A DNA stretch of 64,000 nucleotides from assembly GCF_024730565.1 (NCBI RefSeq), contig NZ_CP077725.1:1922001-1986000 (forward strand), in the 5' to 3' direction. Shown piece after piece: positions 1 through 9,180 of this stretch (positions are counted from its first letter, which is position 1; every line of letters starts with the position of its first letter). This DNA comes from Clostridium sp. CM027. Lineage in GTDB: Bacteria > Bacillota > Clostridia > Clostridiales > Clostridiaceae. The notes below the pieces were generated by a model that saw only the letters and a list, made by a program, of their open reading frames with translations, was not told the DNA's origin and did not search any database. A program made the position numbers and the translations under genes.

Positions 1-1
1 A

Positions 2-253
2 ATGGAGCTTACTATGAACCCCAATACTATTCAAAAAGCGTATAAGGAACTAGAAATACAAGGATATATTCACTCCATAAAAGGAAAAGGCAGTTTCGTT
101 ACTCCCTCCGCAAAAGTAGCAGATTCTGAAAACCTAAAGAAAATAGAAAATGAATTAACAAAAATACTGTCTGAGGCGATGTATATGGGGATGACAAAAG
201 AATATATTTTAAAAATAATTTCACAAATACAAACTAATAAGAAGGAGGAATAA
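2..253 (+). CDS. GntR-family transcriptional regulator (YtrA type), C-terminal part
   Basis: The gene enters from the left edge; only about the last 83 codons are present, so the start is outside the window. The visible part covers the end of a winged helix-turn-helix (NPNTIQKAYKELE, then GYIHSIKGKGSFV, the typical GntR recognition helix and wing) followed by a short helical tail without a large effector domain. That short tail is the hallmark of the YtrA subfamily, whose members usually repress the ABC transporter operon they head. The stop lies 2 bases before the ATPase start, with that gene's SD (AAGGAGGA) inside the end of this one, so the genes are co-transcribed. Subfamily is inferred from tail length and context. 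Confidence 0.85.
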   Translation: MELTMNPNTIQKAYKELEIQGYIHSIKGKGSFVTPSAKVADSENLKKIENELTKILSEAMYMGMTKEYILKIISQIQTNKKEE

Positions 254-255
254 AT

Positions 256-1155
256 ATGATTTCAGTAAAAAATGTTTCTAAATCCTTTGCTGATTTAGAA
301 GCATTACAAAATGTAAACCTTAATGTTAATAAAGGCTCTATTTACGGCCTTGTAGGTTCAAACGGTGCCGGAAAAACAACTCTTTTAAAGCTTTTAGCAG
401 GTATCTATAAACAGGACACGGGAATAGTTCAAATAGCTGGTGAAAATGTGTTTGAGAATGTATTAACCAAATCAGAAATTGTATTTATACCAGATTCCCT
501 TTATTTCTTTTCCCAATATACAATAGATAATATGGCTAACTATTATAAAAATATTTATCCTAAATGGAACAATGAAAGATTTGAAAATCTAATAAAAGTA
601 TTTGATATGGATGTAAATAAAAAAATAAATAGTTTATCTAAAGGTATGCAAAGACAGGTTGCCTTTTGGCTTGCACTATCAACTATGCCTAAGGTTATGA
701 TTTTAGATGAACCACTTGACGGCTTAGATCCAGTTATGAGGCAAAAGGTCAAAAACTTAATAATCCAAGATGTGGCGGACAAAGAAATGACTATTATTAT
801 TTCTTCCCACAATTTAAGGGAATTAGAAGATATCTGTGACCATTTAGGAATTCTTCATAAAGGAACTCTCATAGTAGAAAAAGATTTAGATGCGTTAAAA
901 TCTGATGTGCATAAAATACAAATTGCCTTTAAGGATAAAGTACCAAAAGAACTTCTTAGCGGTGCTAATATACTCCACAAGGAAGAAAGAGGAATAGTGC
1001 TTCTTCTAATTGTTAGAGGAAATAAGTCTGATGTTATTAATTACTTTAATAAATTTAATCCTGTGATTATGGATGTTCTTACTCTTACATTAGAAGAAAT
1101 ATTTATATATGAAATGGGGGCCGTTAACTATGAAATTGAAAACATCATGCTTTAA
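256..1155 (+). CDS. ABC transporter ATP-binding protein
   Basis: A 299-aa ABC ATPase of the ABC-2/YtrB type. Walker A GSNGAGKT lies at about residues 34-41, the signature LSKGMQ at 127-132, Walker B VMILDEP at 147-153 and the switch histidine in ISSHNL near 185. The signature has LSKG instead of LSGG, common in exporters of this group. It directly follows the GntR regulator and overlaps the permease by 26 bases, so the three form one operon. It should energise the neighbouring membrane protein at the cytoplasmic face. The substrate is unknown; relatives respond to cell-wall-active antibiotics, but nothing here proves that role. Confidence 0.93.
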   Translation: MISVKNVSKSFADLEALQNVNLNVNKGSIYGLVGSNGAGKTTLLKLLAGIYKQDTGIVQIAGENVFENVLTKSEIVFIPDSLYFFSQYTIDNMANYYKNIYPKWNNERFENLIKVFDMDVNKKINSLSKGMQRQVAFWLALSTMPKVMILDEPLDGLDPVMRQKVKNLIIQDVADKEMTIIISSHNLRELEDICDHLGILHKGTLIVEKDLDALKSDVHKIQIAFKDKVPKELLSGANILHKEERGIVLLLIVRGNKSDVINYFNKFNPVIMDVLTLTLEEIFIYEMGAVNYEIENIML

Positions 1156-3076
1156 TAAAGGGGTACTCGTAAATGATATAAAACGCTTTGGCTGGATAGG
1201 CATATGTTACACAATATTTTTATTATTTGAAGTACCTTTTAAAATATTGATGATGAACGCTAGTAACACCGCTCATCCAGAGTATTCTTCATCAATGAAA
1301 GATATTTTTAATAATAACATACTATTGATGTCCACTGCAGTTATACCGGTTTTAACTGCTATACTATTATTTAGATACATACAAAACAAAAAATCTGTAG
1401 ATATGATTCACGCTCTTCCTATAAAAAGGGTGAAGTTATATGATAACCATATATTTATAGGAATACTGCTTCTTGTATTACCAGTAATTATCACTGCACT
1501 TTCTTCATTATTACTTAAAGAATCTTTAAATTTAAACACTGCTAACATTCACTTTACGGTTAATAATGTTATGTTCTGGGCTGGACTAACAATTTTATTT
1601 AATATTGTTATTTTTCTTTCAAGTGTTTTAGTTGGTATGTTCACAGGACTTTCAACTGCACAGGGAATACTTACGTATATATTTTTATTTTTACCGCTTG
1701 GATTAACTGCCTTAATTAGTTATAATCTTGACTTCTTTATTTATGGCATTGCCAGTAACTACTATATAAATAATAGCATAGAATTTTTTTCTCCAATTAC
1801 AAGATTTTTAACTAATACACCAATGACTTCAATGGAAATATTTATATATATAATTTTATGTATTATTCTTTACCTTGTAGCTAGATTCGCATACCATAAA
1901 AGAAATTTAGAAGCTGCATCTAATGTTGTTGCTTTTAAACATCTACAGCCTGTATTTAAATATGGCATAACCTTCTGCTGTATGCTAGTAGGTGGAACGT
2001 ATTTTAAAAGCGGAGGCTATGATATACGCTTTATTATACTCGGATATGTTATAGGCTCTGTAATTGGATATATTATTGCAGAAATTATAATAACTAAATC
2101 CCTAAGAATTTTTAGAAATATAAAGGGGTATTTCATGTACGCAGGTATTATCGCCCTACTAGCACTTGTTATTAATTCTGATATTATTGGATATGAAAAA
2201 CGAATTCCTACTATAGAAAATATCGACAGCATTGTTATAGATAATGGGTTCTATTATACAACTAGTTTAAAGGAGGACAACCCAATATCTGCTTATCATG
2301 AAATACAAACTCTTAATAACATTGTGAAATTGCATAGTAAGCTTATAACTGATAAAAAAACTTTAAAGTACGCTTCAAATACAAATAAGCAATTTGATAT
2401 TCTATATAACTTGAAAAATGGAAAGCAAATAAAAAGACAATATAATATTCCACAAGATGAGTATGGAAAATATCTAAAACCTATATATGAATCAAAGGAA
2501 TATAAAGAATTTCATAATAGTATTTTAAACACCGATTATAAATCCATTGATAAAATTTCAATTAACTCAAGATATAAAAATAATGGGATAACAATAGCAA
2601 ACCAAACAAAAATTAAAGAAGCAACAGATATTTTGAAAAATGAGGCTTTAAATGAAACTTATGAAAGCATCATAGATTCAAGAGATTCATGGGCGAGTAT
2701 TGATATATTATTATCAAATGATGAAAGAATAAATTTATCTTGGAAAAAATCCTATAAAGAATTTGAAAATTGGTTAAAACAAAATGGATACTATTCTAAG
2801 GCTAGAATTTTGCCTGAAGATATAGACTATGCTATTATAGAAAAAAGAAACCCTAGCAACCCCCATGGAGGAATTAATCTTTCGGATGAAACCGTCAATG
2901 TAAAAAGACTTAAAATCACTGATAAAACTAAGCTTGAAACCTGTCTAACAAACTACTCACAAAATGTTGAAGGACAGTATGCTTTAGGTCTACATATGAA
3001 AAACGGTGATGATATTACTTATTTAAATATTGAAACCGCATATGTACCTGATTTCGTTCGCGAATATTTCAAATAA
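1130..3076 (+). CDS. ABC transporter permease with large extracytoplasmic C-terminal domain
   Basis: About 648 aa. The N-terminal part holds several hydrophobic segments (around residues 15-35, 65-80, 105-125, 145-170, 180-200 and 230-340); the last ~270 residues are hydrophilic and probably outside the membrane, resembling the DUF6449-type tail of YtrC/YtrD-like permeases. An in-frame ATG exists at 1109, but the ATG at 1130 is preceded at normal spacing by a GGGGG stretch, so I start there. It overlaps the ATPase gene by 26 bases and is the last gene before a strong terminator. Substrate unknown. Confidence 0.88.
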   Translation: MKLKTSCFNKGVLVNDIKRFGWIGICYTIFLLFEVPFKILMMNASNTAHPEYSSSMKDIFNNNILLMSTAVIPVLTAILLFRYIQNKKSVDMIHALPIKRVKLYDNHIFIGILLLVLPVIITALSSLLLKESLNLNTANIHFTVNNVMFWAGLTILFNIVIFLSSVLVGMFTGLSTAQGILTYIFLFLPLGLTALISYNLDFFIYGIASNYYINNSIEFFSPITRFLTNTPMTSMEIFIYIILCIILYLVARFAYHKRNLEAASNVVAFKHLQPVFKYGITFCCMLVGGTYFKSGGYDIRFIILGYVIGSVIGYIIAEIIITKSLRIFRNIKGYFMYAGIIALLALVINSDIIGYEKRIPTIENIDSIVIDNGFYYTTSLKEDNPISAYHEIQTLNNIVKLHSKLITDKKTLKYASNTNKQFDILYNLKNGKQIKRQYNIPQDEYGKYLKPIYESKEYKEFHNSILNTDYKSIDKISINSRYKNNGITIANQTKIKEATDILKNEALNETYESIIDSRDSWASIDILLSNDERINLSWKKSYKEFENWLKQNGYYSKARILPEDIDYAIIEKRNPSNPHGGINLSDETVNVKRLKITDKTKLETCLTNYSQNVEGQYALGLHMKNGDDITYLNIETAYVPDFVREYFK

Positions 3077-3091
3077 AACAAGAAAATATGG

Positions 3092-3142
3092 GGACGGTTA
3101 ATAACTAATTGCATGCAATTAGTTATTAACCGTCCTTTTTTT
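3092..3142 (+). terminator. Rho-independent terminator: perfect 22-bp palindrome plus T-run
   Basis: A perfect 44-base palindrome (arms of 22 bp, centre at GCATGC) starts 16 bases after the ABC permease stop and is followed by seven T. It ends the GntR/ABC operon. An open frame for the next gene technically begins inside it (ATG at 3113), which is not a plausible translation start. Confidence 0.85.
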
Positions 3143-3280
3143 ATATTTTTACCAAAGAAAGTTCAGATTTGGAGAGAGTATTTTAGGATGTTGAGCAAAA
3201 TGTATATGATTAAATCATTTACAAATTGGCTAAAATATCTATATGTAGTTAATTATTATAATACAAAGGATGTTTTATTT

Positions 3281-4780
3281 ATGAATGCAAATGACTTTTC
3301 AAATATAAACCTAGTAAAATCATTAGATGAAAATATTAATATGATAAAAAACATTTTTATTAATGACACAACAGTCGTATATAGAGATCTATCAATTGGC
3401 AAACCTACTAGCACTAAGTGTACGCTTGTTTATATTGATGGAATGGCAAATCTGAAAACAATTAATGAGGATATTATAAAGCCACTTTTGTTAGGTGATA
3501 TATCTGAGATTAATGATAGTAACATTATGGATATTTTAATGCAAAAAATACTTTTAACTGCAGACAACAAAAAAACATCTATTGTTGATAATATTATTAA
3601 TGAAATTATATACGGAAAAACTATGCTTTTCATAGATGGTTTGGCTGAAGTAATTTCCATCGGTACTATAGGATGGGAAAAAAGGGCAATTTCAGAACCT
3701 CAATCAGAAACTATAATTAGGGGACCTCGGGAAGGCTTTACCGAATCAATGAATTTAAATATTACACTTATTAGGAGGAAGCTTATTAATCCTAACTTAA
3801 AATTCGAATTCATGAGAATTGGTGAACAAACTAAAACTCAAATATGTGTATGTTATATTAAAGGTATAGCAATGGAACCTATACATAAAGAGCTAATGAC
3901 GCGGCTTAATAATATTGATATTGATGGTATTTTAGATTCTGGTTACATAGAGGAATTAATTAAAGATGCCCCTTATTCTCCCTTTAGGACTATTTTTAAT
4001 ACAGAAAGACCTGATGTGGTAGCAGGTAAACTTCTAGAAGGAAGGTTTGCAGTTCTCTGCGATGGAACTCCTGTTGTTTTAACTCTTCCAACTATCTTTG
4101 TTGAGGTTTTTCAGAGCAATGAAGACTATTATAACAATTTTTTATATTCCTCCTTTGTCAGATTTCTTCGATGGTTATGTTTTTTTATTAGTACTAGTAC
4201 TTCAGCTATATATGTAGCACTTGTTACCTTCCATCAAGAACTTATTCCAACTCCACTTCTTTTAAGTATATATTCTGCGAGACAAGGATTACCTTTTCCT
4301 TCAATTGTAGAAGCCATGGGCATGATGATTGTATTTGAGATACTTAAAGAAGCAGGTCTTAGAATGCCTAAACATATTGGCGGAGCAATTAGTATAGTAG
4401 GTGCCTTAGTGCTTGGTGATGCTGCTGTTAACGCAAGACTAGTCAGTGCCCCTATAGTAATAGTTACTGCACTAACTGGAATTTCAAGCATTATGCTACC
4501 TCAAGTGTTAGGAATAGTAGAGATACGAATAATTTTTTTATTATTATCTTCCTTCCTAGGTTTATATGGTTACATTTTTGGCGTAATGGGTTTAGTTCTT
4601 CATATGATGTCTATTCGTTCCTTTGGTATACCTTATATGACTAACATCCCTTCTTTTTCTATTCAGGATATAAAAGATACGGTAATTAGAGCTCCCTGGT
4701 GGGATATGTATTTAAGACCGAAGCTATTTACAAAAAATAAAAGGCGTCAAAAAAAATTAAGAAAGAGAGACTCCAAATGA
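3281..4780 (+). CDS. Spore germination protein, GerA family (GerAA-like A subunit)
   Basis: A GerA-type germinant-receptor A subunit of the spore inner membrane. From the ATG at 3281 it is 499 aa, the usual family length. The N-terminal half is a hydrophilic domain (LDENINMIKN, later RGPREGF and the family block RPDVVAGKLLEGRFAV), followed by a membrane domain with about five hydrophobic segments in the last 180 residues and a basic tail. The frame is open further upstream to a terminator palindrome; ATG 3281 was preferred because AAAGGA stands 10 bases before it and family similarity begins there. ATG 3188 (after GGAGAG) is an alternative. It overlaps gerC by 4 bases and heads a four-gene receptor operon, expected to be expressed in the forespore. 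Confidence 0.92.
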   Translation: MNANDFSNINLVKSLDENINMIKNIFINDTTVVYRDLSIGKPTSTKCTLVYIDGMANLKTINEDIIKPLLLGDISEINDSNIMDILMQKILLTADNKKTSIVDNIINEIIYGKTMLFIDGLAEVISIGTIGWEKRAISEPQSETIIRGPREGFTESMNLNITLIRRKLINPNLKFEFMRIGEQTKTQICVCYIKGIAMEPIHKELMTRLNNIDIDGILDSGYIEELIKDAPYSPFRTIFNTERPDVVAGKLLEGRFAVLCDGTPVVLTLPTIFVEVFQSNEDYYNNFLYSSFVRFLRWLCFFISTSTSAIYVALVTFHQELIPTPLLLSIYSARQGLPFPSIVEAMGMMIVFEILKEAGLRMPKHIGGAISIVGALVLGDAAVNARLVSAPIVIVTALTGISSIMLPQVLGIVEIRIIFLLLSSFLGLYGYIFGVMGLVLHMMSIRSFGIPYMTNIPSFSIQDIKDTVIRAPWWDMYLRPKLFTKNKRRQKKLRKRDSK

Positions 4781-5931
4781 AAAAAAAAATCGTAATCATA
4801 ATTTTTATTATAGCTATGTGTCCTATTATATTATGCGGGTGCTGGAACTATAGCGAAATAGACACATTAGCAATAGTAGCTGGCGTTGCTATAGATAAGG
4901 ATATATCAACAAATAAATATATTGTTACAACAGAAGTTATAACCACGCAACGTCAAGGTGGTTCCTCAACCATTGGTTCTGAGCTATATAGCTCCGAAGG
5001 TGACAGTATATTTAATGCGGTGAGAAATATGATAAAAAAAACTGGTTTAAAACTTTTTTGGAGTGCTGAAAAGGTGCTAATAATAAGTGAGCCAGTCGCA
5101 AATGAAGGGGTAATTCCGGTGATCGATTGGGCCCATAGAGACTCCAGCCTTAGATCAGATATGTGGATTCTAATAGCAAAGGGTGATAGTGCTGCCGAAA
5201 TTTTAAAAACTAAGGTTAATCTTAATAACGTAACTTCATTTCATCTTAATGATGCCATGACTTCATGGGAAACACTCTCTAAATTTCCTAACTCAATGTT
5301 ATGGTTATTTGTCGATGCAATGTCTTCAGAAGGTAAGTCTGAAGCAATAGCTACAGTTAAAAATGAGCTTAATGCTGGAACTATAGTTCCTAATTTAAAT
5401 GGCTCTGCTATTTTTAAGTCCGATAAGCTTGTAGGATATATAGATGGAGACGAAACCCTATACATGCTTATGATTCAGAACAAAATAAAACAAGGGTTAA
5501 TTACTTTGAAAGATGTTTCAGGTTCTGGCACCAGCATAACCTTAGAAATACATGAAAATAAAACTAAATTAACCCCCCTTTATAACAATGGAATATCATC
5601 ACTTATAATTGATATATACCCAGTTGTAACTATATCTGAGGTTGGAGGAACTAAAGATTTTATTAAAGAGGAAAATTTAAAAATACTTAAGAGTGAAGCA
5701 GAAAAAAAAATTGAAGATAATATACAATCTTTAATTAGTAAATTACAGAAAAATTACCATAGCGACGTTTTAGGTTTTGGAGAAATTTTCAAAAAAGAAA
5801 AACCAAAAGTAAGTGAGACTTACAAAAATAATGGAGAAGATATTTTGATAGGTCTAAAGACTGAAGTTAACGTGCACCTGAAAATAAAGGGTAGTGGTAC
5901 AACAACAAATCCTATTTCAATAGAAAAATAA
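4777..5931 (+). CDS. Spore germination lipoprotein, Ger(x)C family
   Basis: A 384-aa C subunit of the germinant receptor. A lysine-rich start and hydrophobic stretch lead to a lipobox LCGC with the modified cysteine at residue 22, followed by the family hallmark GCWNY.EID. Lipidation should anchor it to the outer face of the spore inner membrane. The C-terminal domain (KSEAEKKIEDNI..., DVLGFGE) is typical of Ger(x)C. Its ATG overlaps the gerA stop (ATGA), implying translational coupling. Order A-C-(small)-B differs from the A-B-C order of Bacillus subtilis but is common in clostridia. Confidence 0.93.
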   Translation: MKKKIVIIIFIIAMCPIILCGCWNYSEIDTLAIVAGVAIDKDISTNKYIVTTEVITTQRQGGSSTIGSELYSSEGDSIFNAVRNMIKKTGLKLFWSAEKVLIISEPVANEGVIPVIDWAHRDSSLRSDMWILIAKGDSAAEILKTKVNLNNVTSFHLNDAMTSWETLSKFPNSMLWLFVDAMSSEGKSEAIATVKNELNAGTIVPNLNGSAIFKSDKLVGYIDGDETLYMLMIQNKIKQGLITLKDVSGSGTSITLEIHENKTKLTPLYNNGISSLIIDIYPVVTISEVGGTKDFIKEENLKILKSEAEKKIEDNIQSLISKLQKNYHSDVLGFGEIFKKEKPKVSETYKNNGEDILIGLKTEVNVHLKIKGSGTTTNPISIEK

Positions 5932-5949
5932 TCAAAGGAGAATTTATAA

Positions 5950-6165
5950 ATGTTTTTACTTGTAATAATTTTTTATATCATAGTAATGTTTTTTGAAACT
6001 GTCGTACTATTAAAAGAAAAAGATATTGGTAAAATAGCACTTTATTTTTCTCTGATTATATTTTCAATGATAATTAGCATTCTTCTAACTTTAGGAGTAC
6101 AGTTACCAAGTCCATCGAATCAAATAAAAAATATTGTAGTTTCGATATTTGGCAAATCAAATTAG
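5950..6165 (+). CDS. Small two-helix membrane protein of the germination operon
   Basis: 71 aa, with two hydrophobic segments (about residues 2-22 and 29-51) separated by a charged LKEKDIGK turn and ending in a short soluble tail. The start has a clear SD (AAAGGAG) 18 bases after the gerC stop and the frame ends 45 bases before gerB, so it sits inside the receptor operon. I do not recognise a named family. Its position resembles the small D-type proteins found in some ger operons of Bacillus, which modulate receptor function, but that equivalence is inference. Confidence 0.72.
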   Translation: MFLLVIIFYIIVMFFETVVLLKEKDIGKIALYFSLIIFSMIISILLTLGVQLPSPSNQIKNIVVSIFGKSN

Positions 6166-6210
6166 TTTATTTACTGTTTATCATTACAGCAAATAGTATG
6201 GGAGGCATAA

Positions 6211-7314
6211 ATGAAAAATGAAGTTATTTCTGAAAGACAAGCTACAATACTTATAATACTTTTTATAATTGGAACTTCTTTTTTAAGAGGATCTGGAGGA
6301 GGCGATGCAAAACAAGATGCCTGGATAGCAATAATTATTGCTATTTTGTGGTCTATTATATTGTTACTTATGTTTTCTAAAATTTTATCCTCATATCCTG
6401 GGAAAGATTTATTTGATATACTTCAAATCGTTATGGGGAAGTTTATAGGGAAAACAATAAGTATACTAATGATATGGTTTGCCTTTCATGATGGCTCCTT
6501 AACTCTTAGAAGCTTATCAGAATTTACTGATATCTTAGCGTTACCTGATACACCAGTGGTAGTTCCTATGATTTTTTTTACTATACTTCTTATATGGTGT
6601 TTAAAAGAAGGTATTGAAGTCTTAGGAAGATGGTCTGAGTTCTTCATTTGGATTGTAATTCTAATATTTTTTACTGTCTCTATATTTTCAATTTCACAAA
6701 TGAATATAAGCAAATTAAAACCAATACTAAGTAGCGGTGCCGCTCCACTTCTAAGAGGTGCTTTCTCAAGTTTTACTTATCCATTTGGTGAAACCGTAAT
6801 TTTTACAATGGTATTTTCTAATATATCTAAAGTTAGAAATTATAAAAAAACATTTATGGTAGGCTTACTAGTGGGTGGAGGGCTTATATTTTTAGCAACA
6901 TTAAGAAATATTTTAGTATTAGGAAGTGGAACCTTATCAAGATTATATTTCCCTTCTCCCACGGTAATAAGCCTTATTCACCTAGGTAATTTGCTTCAAA
7001 GACTCGAAATGACAGTAGCTATTCAATTTTTAGTATGCGTCTTTGTTAAAGTAAGTATATGTATTTTTGCAGTTTGCAATGGAATTTCCAAGGTTTTTGG
7101 ATTTAATGATTACAAATTTATTGCAACACCTGTAGCTCTTCTAATGTTTAACTTCTCTTTTTTTGTTTACGAGAGTACCATGGAAATGTCATCCTGGACT
7201 TTGAATATATTGCCATATTATTCTTTTGTATTTGAAGTTATAATACCTTTAGTTATTTTTATTGTGGTGGAGATTAGGAGTAGAAGTTCAAAAACAACAA
7301 GCGTAATTAAATAA
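6211..7314 (+). CDS. Spore germination protein, GerB family (endospore germination permease)
   Basis: 367 aa, nearly all hydrophobic, with about ten transmembrane segments, a member of the amino acid-polyamine-cation related GerAB family. The N-terminal SERQATILIILFIIGTS and the FPFGE-like block (YPFGETVIF) are typical. GerB subunits bind germinants such as amino acids in the spore inner membrane. A good SD (GGGAGG) precedes the ATG. It is the last gene of the receptor operon; no strong terminator follows within 100 bases, so read-through towards mscL is possible. Confidence 0.92.
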   Translation: MKNEVISERQATILIILFIIGTSFLRGSGGGDAKQDAWIAIIIAILWSIILLLMFSKILSSYPGKDLFDILQIVMGKFIGKTISILMIWFAFHDGSLTLRSLSEFTDILALPDTPVVVPMIFFTILLIWCLKEGIEVLGRWSEFFIWIVILIFFTVSIFSISQMNISKLKPILSSGAAPLLRGAFSSFTYPFGETVIFTMVFSNISKVRNYKKTFMVGLLVGGGLIFLATLRNILVLGSGTLSRLYFPSPTVISLIHLGNLLQRLEMTVAIQFLVCVFVKVSICIFAVCNGISKVFGFNDYKFIATPVALLMFNFSFFVYESTMEMSSWTLNILPYYSFVFEVIIPLVIFIVVEIRSRSSKTTSVIK

Positions 7315-7462
7315 TTACTTAGTATTGTTTCAGCTAAGTCATATGCAAATGAGTATAACAATCATATTTTTCAAAATTATTTTTTTAGTATAAATAATAT
7401 ATGATATAATATAAATACTTTTAAAATTTCTAGTATATGCATTGAAAGGAAGTGTTCCACAT

Positions 7463-7858
7463 ATGTTGAAAGAATTTAAGAAATTTGCTCTTAAAGGGAG
7501 TGTATTAGATTTAGCAATAGCTGTTGTTATAGGTGCGGCGTTTTCTAAAATAGTTACCTCTTTAGTGAATGAAATTATAATGCCCTTCCTTGGCATATTA
7601 ATGGGTGGAATTAATTTTAGTAGTTTACAATATGATATACCTTCATCTATAGCCGGTGGAGTAGCATTGTCAATTAAATATGGTTTATTTATTCAATCTA
7701 TCATAGACTTTTTAATAATTGCTTTTTCACTTTTTATATTTATAAAAGCTATACAATCTGTTAAAAAGAAAGAAATCGAAAAAATTATCGCTCCCAAAAT
7801 TTCAAATGAAGAAGTGCTATTAAGTGAAATTAGAGACTTATTACAACAAAGAAAATAA
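7463..7858 (+). CDS. mscL: Large-conductance mechanosensitive channel MscL
   Basis: 131 aa, forming a pentameric stretch-activated channel that vents solutes on osmotic downshock. The N-terminal amphipathic helix and first membrane helix (FKKFALKGSVLDLAIAVVIGAAF) are highly characteristic, a second helix lies at about residues 70-92, and the charged cytoplasmic helix is at the end. A TTG at 7442 is in frame, but the ATG at 7463 is preceded by AAGGAAG at 10 bases and matches the family N-terminus. The gene is monocistronic with its own terminator. Confidence 0.96.
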   Translation: MLKEFKKFALKGSVLDLAIAVVIGAAFSKIVTSLVNEIIMPFLGILMGGINFSSLQYDIPSSIAGGVALSIKYGLFIQSIIDFLIIAFSLFIFIKAIQSVKKKEIEKIIAPKISNEEVLLSEIRDLLQQRK

Positions 7859-7862
7859 TATA

Positions 7863-7899
7863 AAAAATCTCCAAGTAAACATTTCACTTGGAGATTTTT
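7863..7899 (+). terminator. Terminator of mscL
   Basis: Perfect 14-bp stem (AAAAATCTCCAAGT with its complement) and a 9-base loop, with the T-run forming the end of the stem, starting 4 bases after the mscL stop. Confidence 0.85.
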
Positions 7900-7980
7900 G
7901 TATAATTAATTATATTTACATTCAATTTATACAAACAACTAAAACATGGGAGTTATAAATATATAAAGGAGGTGCTTCGT

Positions 7981-9078
7981 TTGAAGTTTTTTTCCTGTAA
8001 GAAGAAATCATCATTTTTAATCTTGCTTTTACCCTTAGGTATTCTCCTAACTCAAATATCTAGAATGTTTCCGACTCTTATAGAAAAATACTATTCATCA
8101 TTTTTTTATAAAATAATTGCTAATATTTTAAGTGCAATTACCCACTTCTTACCATTTTCTCTTGCAGAACTTACAATTATTTTCTTTGTAACTTTCGCGT
8201 TATTGTATATTTTAAAAACAACTTTTGACTTATACAAATATGAAAATAAAAGATTAGGTATTTTAAAACACTTTGTTTTAAATATACTTGCTGCATCCGG
8301 ATTAATATATTTTTCATTCCAGTTTTTATGGGGATTTAATTATCAAAGACTTACACTCAATAAAATATTTCAGTTAAATGTCCGCTCGTCATCTTCAAAT
8401 GAACTTGCTTCACTTTGCATGCATCTTATAAATAGTTCAAGTTCTCTAAGAAAAAAAACAAACGAAAACCAATATGGTGTAATGGAACTTTCTTATAATA
8501 AAAAGTATATCCTAAAAACTGCTCAATTAGGATATGATAAAGTTTCACTTAAATATGCTGCATTAAAAGGTAACTATGGAATACCTAAGGGTATATTACT
8601 TTCAAGTCCAATGTGCTATACAGGAATTACAGGTTTTTATTTTCCTTTTACTAACGAAGCAAATATTAATATGGCAGAACCTGATTCATTCCTTCCATTT
8701 ACCACGGTTCACGAAATGGCCCATCAAAGAGGCTTTGCCAAAGAAGATGAAGCAAACTATATTGCATATATAGCTTGTATAAATCATCCGTATATAGATT
8801 TTCAATACTCTGGAACACTTGCAGCATTATCTTATTCATTAAATGCATTACAAAAAAGTGATTCACAAAAATATAAAGAATTGATTTTAACTTGTAGCAC
8901 AGGTGTAATTAATGACTTGAAGTACAACCAATCTTTTTGGGAAATGTACTCCGGTCCTATAGAAAAAATAGGAGATAAAATTAACGACACTTATCTTAAA
9001 TCTCAAAATCAACAATCGGGAACAAAAAGCTATGGTGCAATGGTCGACTTACTTCTTGCTGATTACAGAGAAAAATGA
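7981..9078 (+). CDS. DUF3810 family membrane protein with HExxH motif
   Basis: About 365 aa. Three hydrophobic segments occupy the first ~120 residues; the rest is a soluble domain, probably extracytoplasmic. It contains HEMAH at about residues 244-248 followed by GFAKEDEANY, an HExxH...E zinc-metalloprotease-like arrangement that DUF3810 proteins share. Function of the family is not established. A GTG at 7972 is in frame but lies within the SD AAAGGAGG; the TTG at 7981, 8 bases after that SD, is the likelier start. It stands alone between two terminators. Confidence 0.83.
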   Translation: MKFFSCKKKSSFLILLLPLGILLTQISRMFPTLIEKYYSSFFYKIIANILSAITHFLPFSLAELTIIFFVTFALLYILKTTFDLYKYENKRLGILKHFVLNILAASGLIYFSFQFLWGFNYQRLTLNKIFQLNVRSSSSNELASLCMHLINSSSSLRKKTNENQYGVMELSYNKKYILKTAQLGYDKVSLKYAALKGNYGIPKGILLSSPMCYTGITGFYFPFTNEANINMAEPDSFLPFTTVHEMAHQRGFAKEDEANYIAYIACINHPYIDFQYSGTLAALSYSLNALQKSDSQKYKELILTCSTGVINDLKYNQSFWEMYSGPIEKIGDKINDTYLKSQNQQSGTKSYGAMVDLLLADYREK

Positions 9079-9125
9079 TTTTAAAACACCGTGGTTAAAA
9101 TTAACCACGGTGTTTTAAAAATCAT
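9075..9125 (+). terminator. Bidirectional terminator between DUF3810 gene and NlpC/P60 gene
   Basis: Long near-perfect inverted repeat with arms around AAAACACCGTGGTTAA and its complement. The stop codon of the DUF3810 gene is inside the left arm. A/T-rich outer arms give U-tracts on both transcripts, so it can also serve the convergent hydrolase gene. Confidence 0.8.
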
Positions 9126-9180
9126 CAATCAAACCTATTATATTATTTCTGTGAATCATTTTATGTTATTTTACATGTTG

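Noticed and set aside
3113-3280. Extended N-terminus of the GerA protein from ATG 3113
   Set aside because: It begins inside a perfect terminator palindrome and the added residues do not look like the family; 3281 has an SD and the family N-terminus.
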